A DNA stretch of 54,912 bases from JACCTH01 sp035253825 (GTDB lineage: Bacteria; Actinomycetota; Acidimicrobiia; Spongiisociales; ZC4RG35): contig DATFBM010000031.1 of assembly GCA_035253825.1 (NCBI GenBank), positions 1 to 54,912 of the forward strand, given 5' to 3'. A program made the position numbers and the translations under genes. Shown piece after piece: positions 49,294 through 54,912 of this stretch. Every line of letters starts with the position of its first letter. Positions within the stretch are counted from its first letter, which is position 1. Below the pieces are notes generated by a model. The model was not told the DNA's origin. It worked only from the letters and a program-made list of their open reading frames with translations, and ran no database searches.

Positions 49294-50595
49294 TCAGATC
49301 GCGTCGAGAACGGCTTGAGCCGCCTCCTCGCCAGTAATGAAGGCTTCATCGGTCCACTGATAACCCCAAAGCCCATAACGACCGCACATCTTGATTCCAA
49401 TTTCGTCGAGATAGCCGTGGATGAGCGCCAAGGCAGGGATCTTGTCCAGGTCATGAATGATGTTGCCGTAGGGCACGTACAGAGCGCTCGTATGCCGGAT
49501 CTGATCGGCTTCTTTTATCAAGCCGGTCCGCCGTAGATCATTCAGGGTCGGGGTGATGTAGTCCTCCGGCGAGCCAGTGAAAGGTTTGTATTTGTCGGAA
49601 AAATAGATCTCGGCTTGAAAGCTCCCATGCCCGGGAGGCACCATGTTCGGGGAGAGCTGACCTGGATAACTCACCCGGGTGAAGATGATGTCCTGGTCGT
49701 AAAAGTACGTCCAAGTATCGCCGACTTCCTCACGGTCGACTCCGACATTGACGAGCACCATGGCAGTGGCGGCCAGCAGCGTGGAGGCTTCGATTACTTC
49801 GTCGGGCGTCCCTTCCACTGTGGAGACAAATTCCGGGAGAGGCACGGAGGAAATCAGATGGTCGTAGGTTTCCTCGACGCCGTCAGCAAATCGCAGCTTT
49901 TGCTCCTTTGGGGCAACGGCGACTAGACGGCGGCCGGACCGGATATCAGCCTCAGCTATGAATGGTTTTAGGTAGGAAAAGAATCCGCCGTGATTGGGAT
50001 ATCGATACTCAGTCACATAGTGGACCTCGGGAGTATCGCGGCTCAACGCTCCCAGAAGCACCTCGTCGAGTTTGGGTCGGTAAAGCCTGGGCCCCAGCCA
50101 ATCGATACCGAGCTTATCGGCTGTAGTGGTGTGAACCTTCTTGGCGTACTCCATCGGAAACGTCTCAGCGAAGGTTCGACCGTAGGAAGCAACTAACCAT
50201 TGTTCGTAGTTCTCTATCGATTGCTCGGAAGCCTGCATTGCATCGACGAAGTCTCGAATGCAGTCCACGACCAGCTGATCTGGAAGACCGTTGAGGTTGC
50301 AGATCGCCGGGTGTCGAAAACGATGTCCCTTCCAGTAGTTGTCCACCCTGGCTGTGAGAGTCAAGAAATCGCCGTCCACCGCGTCGGCTAGCAGATTCTG
50401 AATTCTGGTGTCTTTCGTGAACGAGACGTGCGGCCCTTCGTCGAAAGACCAGCCTCCGGCATAGACGTGCGTGGTCGTATGGCCCCCAGGCGAGGAAGCT
50501 TGGTCGTACAGGACCGGACTTATACCGTTTTGGCTGAACCGGTAGTGAGCCCCGAGGCCCCCCATTCCAGTCCCGATGATTGCAACATTGGTCAT
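49294..50595 (-). CDS. FAD-dependent oxidoreductase/mutase-like protein of the glycan operon
   Basis: The 433-residue flavoprotein has the FAD fold VAIIGTGMGGLGAHYRFSQN, then SPGGHTTTHVYAGGWSFDEG and PHVSFTKDT, like amine-oxidase/protoporphyrinogen-oxidase and UDP-galactopyranose-mutase relatives. HGYLDEIGIKMCGRYGLWGY near the end is the C-terminal FAD region. In a glycan operon a role on a sugar nucleotide or lipid carrier is likely. It lies 6 bp after the GT61-like gene. The 59 bp to the cytidylyltransferase gene hold nothing I recognise. Confidence 0.77.
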   Translation of the reverse strand: MTNVAIIGTGMGGLGAHYRFSQNGISPVLYDQASSPGGHTTTHVYAGGWSFDEGPHVSFTKDTRIQNLLADAVDGDFLTLTARVDNYWKGHRFRHPAICNLNGLPDQLVVDCIRDFVDAMQASEQSIENYEQWLVASYGRTFAETFPMEYAKKVHTTTADKLGIDWLGPRLYRPKLDEVLLGALSRDTPEVHYVTEYRYPNHGGFFSYLKPFIAEADIRSGRRLVAVAPKEQKLRFADGVEETYDHLISSVPLPEFVSTVEGTPDEVIEASTLLAATAMVLVNVGVDREEVGDTWTYFYDQDIIFTRVSYPGQLSPNMVPPGHGSFQAEIYFSDKYKPFTGSPEDYITPTLNDLRRTGLIKEADQIRHTSALYVPYGNIIHDLDKIPALALIHGYLDEIGIKMCGRYGLWGYQWTDEAFITGEEAAQAVLDAI

Positions 50596-50601
50596 CCCGG
50601 A

Positions 50602-51873
50602 CTAGAGCCCAGCCATATCGAGCGTTGCCATGATCTCATCATCTTCAACCCTCCCCGTGGTGACCATTGTTTTGTCGGCTTGGCCATAGCCGACAGGGAG
50701 CACGTCATAGAAGTCGAGGCCGCAGCGATTGGCGATGTCCCACGGCTCCATGACGGGATAAGGCTGAACCCGAATCTCGACGATCTTGGTCCCTGGTTGG
50801 CAGAAGACGATGTTGCAGAGGCCGGCGCCCGAAGGACCGATGATTGCCTCCGCGCGACTCAGCAACCACGCCTTCTCTCGCAGAGTGAAATTCTCCATAG
50901 CCATCGGGACGAAGCCGCGCTGCTTCAACCGGGATGTCAGGCGATCCTCACTCTCGAGTATCCCGTGATCTGTTGCCTTGCGAACGATATAGATCCGCCT
51001 CGGAAAGTCCTCACCGCTGGGCTTGGAAGGTGGAAAGGCTCTGCGGAGGAACTCAACGGCCCAGGTCGGTACAAACCCCGTCACTCGGGGCAGAGATGGC
51101 ACCACCAATCGTTCTGCCTCGATGTTCCGATCTTGAAGACTGCTGATTACACGCGACCTGCCAATCCCGAGGGCCGAGAGTGTCTCGATTTGAAAACCCG
51201 AGAAGTAACCGGGCACAACGAATGAGTCGATGGAGTCGATCGAGTTGCCCGACTCCTCCAGCAGCCCAAGTCTCGGCAAGACATCCCATAGCCAATGAAA
51301 GTAACCCCGCCCCACAAACGCGCTGATGACCGCCGTTGTGCCTTGAATGCGGCGAGAAGGGAGGGCCGCATCGACAAAGAATTGATCCCTCCCCGGAATT
51401 GAACCGTGATCCCCGAGCATGTTCGACCGTAACGACCCCACCGGCTTTGAAACATCGAGCAAAAGCTGGTGGTCAGGTGTGACGATGGCTCCGTGCTCCC
51501 CTACGACCCTTCCTCTCGGAATGGTGACGACAAAAGCGCGTGGAATCTCGCCAGTACGCGCCCGTTGATATTCACTATCCACGAATCCGTGGCGGCTCTT
51601 GGGCGGAGAATTGTTGATGACCTCATCGTGACCCAACCAGACGAATGTCGGGCGGTGCGCGCCGCCCTTGAATGCCGCAACCCATTCGGCGCTGGAGACG
51701 ACGGGCTGGGGCCTCGGGGAAGTTCCAACCAGCGGATGGCGAATCCGGGCCCAGGCCCGGTCGACAGCTGTATAGGTGGTGAGGGTGCCCTGGCGAAGGC
51801 GCGGATGTCGTTTTAGAAATGCGTGAAAGCGCGCACTGAGTGCCCCCCGCAGGTCATTCGTTTGAATGTCCAC
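50602..51873 (-). CDS. GT61 family (DUF563) glycosyltransferase
   Basis: The 423-residue protein has the GT61 marks GRGYFHWLWDVLPRLGLLEE, DFPRRIYIVRKATDHG and EAIIGPSGAGLCNIVFCQPG with TKIVEIR following. There is no signal peptide or membrane helix. It is the first gene of the eight-gene minus-strand glycan operon. GTG 51873 is the start, with AGGAG only 2 bases away. The family transfers pentoses or GlcNAc in eukaryotes; bacterial members are found in capsule and O-antigen loci. Confidence 0.83.
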   Translation of the reverse strand: MDIQTNDLRGALSARFHAFLKRHPRLRQGTLTTYTAVDRAWARIRHPLVGTSPRPQPVVSSAEWVAAFKGGAHRPTFVWLGHDEVINNSPPKSRHGFVDSEYQRARTGEIPRAFVVTIPRGRVVGEHGAIVTPDHQLLLDVSKPVGSLRSNMLGDHGSIPGRDQFFVDAALPSRRIQGTTAVISAFVGRGYFHWLWDVLPRLGLLEESGNSIDSIDSFVVPGYFSGFQIETLSALGIGRSRVISSLQDRNIEAERLVVPSLPRVTGFVPTWAVEFLRRAFPPSKPSGEDFPRRIYIVRKATDHGILESEDRLTSRLKQRGFVPMAMENFTLREKAWLLSRAEAIIGPSGAGLCNIVFCQPGTKIVEIRVQPYPVMEPWDIANRCGLDFYDVLPVGYGQADKTMVTTGRVEDDEIMATLDMAGL

Positions 51874-52030
51874 CGCTCCTAATCGACTCCCTTGCAGGAA
51901 GCTAGCAGCGGCCTGGCTATCCGGAAGCGGGCCAATCGACCTACCGACCCTGGGGATCGGCTCTAGATAAACGGGTCCTCCCCCTTAGGATGACTTGCGG
52001 ACGCAGAGGGTGAGTGGAGGAGTGAAACGA

Positions 52031-52918
52031 TTGAACGCGCCTTGTGCCAGCGCGCGGAATCCTATGGGAGAAGGCGAGGGGGTACAGGAGTTCGGGCATA
52101 GCCATGCTGAGCGGCCGCTCGATGATCGAACTCCTGGAAGTCCTTGGTATGGAGTCGATCTAGTTCGGATCGAATCCGCACTCCTTGCCGCCAAGGAGCT
52201 AGTGGAGCGATTTACCCCAAGAGCGACCACCGCTCAGCGCAAGAGCAACTTCGACCCCGTGACGGAAGCTGACCTGGCCCTCGACAGTCTTCTCAAGGAG
52301 CGTCTTCTCGACGTTGGTGAGGGCTGGCTGTCGGAAGAAACACAGGATGAGCGAAGGCGCCTTGACCTCGCCAAGGTTTGGGTCGTCGATCCACTCGATG
52401 GGACTAAGGAGTTCGTCGCTGGGATCCCTGAATGGAGCGTGTCAGTCGGCTTGGTAGAAAATGGCGTCGCTGTCGCCGGTGGCATTCTCAATCCCCTGAC
52501 CGGATTCTTGGCGCTCGGCGCCTCGGGCGTCGGCTGCCGTCTAAACGGGATCGATGCTGTACCTTCCGATACCGCTTCACTGGAGCAGGCGACAATCCTG
52601 GCCAGTCGAACTGAAGTCGATCGGGGGGAGTGGGACCATTGGGCAAAGTCCGGGTTGCAGATTCAGCCTATGGGATCAGTCGCCTACAAGCTTGCCCGAG
52701 TTGCGTGTGGACTCGCCGACGCCACCTGGACGTTGGTGCCCAAGAATGAGTGGGATGTCGCGGCTGGTGTTGCATTAGTCAAAGCATCTGGCGGCCGAGT
52801 GGTCTCATCCGATGGAAGCGAACCGCGATTCAATCAGGCATCTTCGCTTTTGCCAGGTCTCATCGCCTCAGGTCCAAACCTCTTCGATACCCTGAAGCGC
52901 GCACTGCTCGCTGCCTGA
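52031..52918 (+). CDS. Inositol-monophosphatase superfamily phosphatase, CysQ-like
   Basis: The fold begins at about IESALLAAKELVERFTPRAT and carries the metal-binding motifs DPVTEADLALDSLL, GWLSEETQDE, VVDPLDGTKEFVAGIPEWSV and, late, NEWDVAAGVALVKASGG. The last-named sequence and the E-E pair favour 3'(2'),5'-bisphosphate nucleotidase (CysQ) over inositol phosphatase. It would remove PAP left by use of PAPS, linking it to sat-cysC near 31 kb. The start is uncertain: TTG 52031 has GGAGGAG eight bases upstream, ATG 52064 and GTG 52022 are also in frame, and about 45 leading residues are not conserved-looking. Confidence 0.82.
   Translation: MNAPCASARNPMGEGEGVQEFGHSHAERPLDDRTPGSPWYGVDLVRIESALLAAKELVERFTPRATTAQRKSNFDPVTEADLALDSLLKERLLDVGEGWLSEETQDERRRLDLAKVWVVDPLDGTKEFVAGIPEWSVSVGLVENGVAVAGGILNPLTGFLALGASGVGCRLNGIDAVPSDTASLEQATILASRTEVDRGEWDHWAKSGLQIQPMGSVAYKLARVACGLADATWTLVPKNEWDVAAGVALVKASGGRVVSSDGSEPRFNQASSLLPGLIASGPNLFDTLKRALLAA
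52085..52136. repeat. Nested inverted repeats in the 5' region of the CysQ-like gene
   Basis: CAGGAGTTCG (52085-52094) and CGAACTCCTG (52127-52136) are exact complements. Between them lies the 12-bp palindrome GAGCGGCCGCTC (52109-52120). They fall in a stretch whose translation is not part of the phosphatase fold, so this may be a regulatory leader or a binding site rather than coding DNA. Confidence 0.5.
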
Positions 52919-52996
52919 CGAGTGATCCAAAGGAGCCATTCACAACGCTGGAGAGTCGACGTAGCATTGGATCGGCGGCTTTGGGAGATCAGGGTG

Positions 52997-54912
52997 ATGA
53001 GGACAAAACGGGCGGGCCTTTTCTGCCTTTTCCTAACGTCATCGCTCGTATTCGGCCCAGTCTCGCTTGGCTCGCCGGCGAGCCAAGCCGCAAACGAGAC
53101 TTCCGGGACGGCTGATCCCCTGCGACTAACCGAATCGGAGCCAAGCGATCAAACTTCGGTTGCTGCCGCCGTTGAGGCTATGGCCCTCCCCACCGGATTC
53201 AGTGAGCAAACTGTGTATTCAGGGCTCAATCTCCCAACTTTTGTCCGCTTCTCCCCGGATGGCAGGGTGTTTGTCACGGAGAAGCGCGGGACTCTGCTCG
53301 CCTTCGATTCTCTGACCGATTCGACTTCGAAAACCGTCGTAGATTTCAACGCCGCAACTTATGCCTGGTGGGACCGAGGGATGCTGGGAATGGCCATTGA
53401 TCCAGGCTTCCCAACCGATCCTTTCATATATCTCCTTTACACCACTGACATCAAAGGTTACGGGGACGTTTGCCCCGATCCCCCCGGCGGCACAACGGAT
53501 GGCTGCATGGCCAATGCTCGACTGTCGAGAATCCAAGTAAACGCTTCCAACAACATCGTCGGTACCGAGCAAGTCCTCCTCGATGGCTTCTGGTGCCAGC
53601 AGTATCCGAGCCACTCGATCGGCCAGCTTGAGTTTGGCCCTGATGGGGCCCTGTATCTCAGTGCCGGGGACGGAGCCTCGTTTGGCTTTGCTGATTGGGG
53701 CCAAGGGGGCGGCACGCGAGGAAACCCTCCGCCTACACCTGAAAACCCCTGCGGCGATCCCCCAGTTCCAATTGGCGGCGACCAGAATCCGCCAACGGCC
53801 GAAGGAGGTGCCCTTCGCAGCCAGGACCTGAGGACCTCGGGTGATGCGGTCAGCTTCGACGGAGCCATCCTTAGGGTTAACAAGGGAGACGGATCGGCGT
53901 TCGCGGGCAACCCCCTGCTGGGCGGCGACCCGGGCGACGACCGCGTGATCGCCTATGGGCTTCGCAACCCTTTCCGAACCACGATTCGACCGGGAACCAA
54001 TGAGCTTTGGATCGGTGACGTTGGTTGGGGAGTTTGGGAGGAGATAAACCGAATCCAGAACCCAACCGCGGGCGTTCCCAACTTCGGATGGCCCTGTTAC
54101 GAGGGTGGCGGCCCCCACGGCAGTTACAACAGCGCCAACCTCGACATCTGCGAAGACTTATACGGTCAAGCCGGCGCCCACAATGCTCCCTACTTCAGCT
54201 ACGGCCACCATGAGGATCTAGCCGGGTGCCCGAGCGGCGGTAGCTCGATCAGCGGTCTCGCCTTTTATGAAGGTGGGCCTTACCCATCTCAGTACGACAA
54301 CGCGCTCTTCTTTGCCGATTTCACGCGGGGATGCATCTGGACCATGTTTCCGGGGACCGGTGGTTTGCCCTCGCCCGCCAACGTCAGTTTGTTCGCCAGC
54401 TCCGCCCCAGCCGTGGGGCTCGAAATCGGACCAAACGGTGACCTCTTCGCCATCGACCATCTCGGGGGAAACATCCTCCGATACGTCTTCCAGAGCGGCA
54501 ATAACCCGCCCACCGCGGTGGCGACCGCCTCCCCCACTTCCGGAACCGCGCCCCTGACGGTCAACTTCGACGGGTCCGCTTCGAGCGATCCCGACTCCGA
54601 TCCCCTCACCTACGCCTGGGACCTCGACGGCGACGGCCAGTTCGACGACTCCACCTCGGTCAATCCTTCTTTCACCTATACCACGGCCGGGACCAAGGTG
54701 GTCGGTTTGCAAGTCAACGATGGTCAGGGCGGCTCCGACACCGACACCGTCACCATCACCGTCACCTCCGACGGCACCGGCGACGGACACGTGGAGTTGC
54801 CCGGGCTGGCCGGCAACTACATCTCCGCTCCCGATCATTCCCGTCTCGACATCGTCGGTGATCTCGATCTGCGAGCCGATGTCAGCCTCGATGATTGGCA
54901 GGCCAACAGCGC
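52997..54912 (+). CDS. Secreted PQQ-type sugar dehydrogenase with PKD and LamG-like domains (3' truncated by window)
   Basis: A frame open from ATG 52997 to the window end encodes at least 638 residues. A signal peptide (about 1-31) is followed by a short linker. The GSDH/sorbosone dehydrogenase beta-propeller comes next: VRFSPDGRVFVTEKRGTLL, GMLGMAIDPGF, SHSIGQLEFGPDGALYLSAG, IAYGLRNPFRTTIRPGTNEL and WIGDVGWGVWEEINRI. A PKD domain (NPPTAVATASPTSGTAPLTV, DPLTYAWDLDGDGQFDD) follows, and then the start of a LamG-like region. The family oxidises sugars outside the cell using PQQ or as a structural scaffold. The 3' end is not seen. Confidence 0.87.
   Translation, partial: MRTKRAGLFCLFLTSSLVFGPVSLGSPASQAANETSGTADPLRLTESEPSDQTSVAAAVEAMALPTGFSEQTVYSGLNLPTFVRFSPDGRVFVTEKRGTLLAFDSLTDSTSKTVVDFNAATYAWWDRGMLGMAIDPGFPTDPFIYLLYTTDIKGYGDVCPDPPGGTTDGCMANARLSRIQVNASNNIVGTEQVLLDGFWCQQYPSHSIGQLEFGPDGALYLSAGDGASFGFADWGQGGGTRGNPPPTPENPCGDPPVPIGGDQNPPTAEGGALRSQDLRTSGDAVSFDGAILRVNKGDGSAFAGNPLLGGDPGDDRVIAYGLRNPFRTTIRPGTNELWIGDVGWGVWEEINRIQNPTAGVPNFGWPCYEGGGPHGSYNSANLDICEDLYGQAGAHNAPYFSYGHHEDLAGCPSGGSSISGLAFYEGGPYPSQYDNALFFADFTRGCIWTMFPGTGGLPSPANVSLFASSAPAVGLEIGPNGDLFAIDHLGGNILRYVFQSGNNPPTAVATASPTSGTAPLTVNFDGSASSDPDSDPLTYAWDLDGDGQFDDSTSVNPSFTYTTAGTKVVGLQVNDGQGGSDTDTVTITVTSDGTGDGHVELPGLAGNYISAPDHSRLDIVGDLDLRADVSLDDWQANS
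53065..53088. repeat. Perfect 24-bp palindrome inside the signal-peptide region
   Basis: Bases 53065-53076 (GCTTGGCTCGCC) and 53077-53088 are exact reverse complements with no spacer. The sequence encodes the SLGSPASQA stretch at the signal cleavage region of the sugar dehydrogenase. It could form a strong hairpin in the mRNA about 70 nt after the start. Confidence 0.55.

Noticed and set aside
1..54912. CRISPR arrays, tRNA/rRNA genes, transposases or prophage genes
   Set aside because: I looked for regularly spaced direct repeats, cloverleaf sequences and integrase or transposase motifs and found none that could be supported by eye.

Overview
The window looks like a chromosome fragment of a GC-rich actinobacterium, most likely of class Acidimicrobiia or a relative. 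The evidence is frequent GTG and TTG starts, NarL-type two-component genes, a PepA/transketolase/lipoylation housekeeping set, and a three-repeat SLH protein with GITTGC..YCP..VTREQMASFLARA-type repeats that are common in that group. No rRNA, tRNA, CRISPR array or transposase gene was seen. Both ends cut through genes: the first gene lacks its 5' part and the last its 3' part.

Layout. (1) 0-9.6 kb: the C-terminal part of an ATPase/TPR regulator, a membrane-anchored FAD oxidoreductase, two large two-domain glycosyltransferase fusions and a polyprenyl-phosphate sugar transferase (an exopolysaccharide set). (2) 9.7-18.2 kb: pepA, a membrane protein with a sensor kinase/response regulator pair, small membrane proteins, a hydrolase and transketolase, with several strong inverted repeats between them. 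(3) 18.4-23.3 kb: a DoxX-like protein, then MauE-like, a Tat-exported 22-cysteine MauA-like protein with a beta-repeat tail, and a MauD-like thioredoxin. A hypothetical gene flanked by two inverted copies of a repeat and an SLH protein follow. (4) 23.4-27.9 kb: lpd, a 2-oxoacid dehydrogenase E2 and a LipB-LipA fusion, in one operon. (5) 28-34.9 kb: an Rrf2 regulator with three cysteines divergent from a sulfur operon (ABC importer, ATP sulfurylase-APS kinase fusion, SLC13-type transporter). (6) 35-42.7 kb: a lasso-peptide-type RiPP cluster. (7) 42.8-51.9 kb: a sugar transferase and an eight-gene, largely overlapping nucleotide-sugar and glycan operon. (8) 52-54.9 kb: a CysQ-like phosphatase and the start of a secreted PQQ-type sugar dehydrogenase with PKD and LamG-like domains.

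The most interesting part is region 6. An unannotated 52-residue precursor gene lies on the minus strand at 39194-39352. It has a CTG start, a strong Shine-Dalgarno site and a promoter, and its leader carries the lasso recognition pattern Y..P.V...G.....T. It heads an operon with an ABC exporter, a PqqD-like recognition protein (B1) and a glycosyltransferase. The divergent operon holds the cyclase (C), an HPr-kinase-like enzyme and the B2 protease; a PF14907-type nucleotidyltransferase lies nearby. The peptide ends in serine, as expected for a tail kinase substrate, but has no Asp/Glu at core positions 7-9 if cleavage follows the usual Thr(-2) rule.

Region 3 is the second candidate system: a MauA-like protein with its own MauE/MauD folding partners, but no methylamine dehydrogenase heavy chain or MauG in view.
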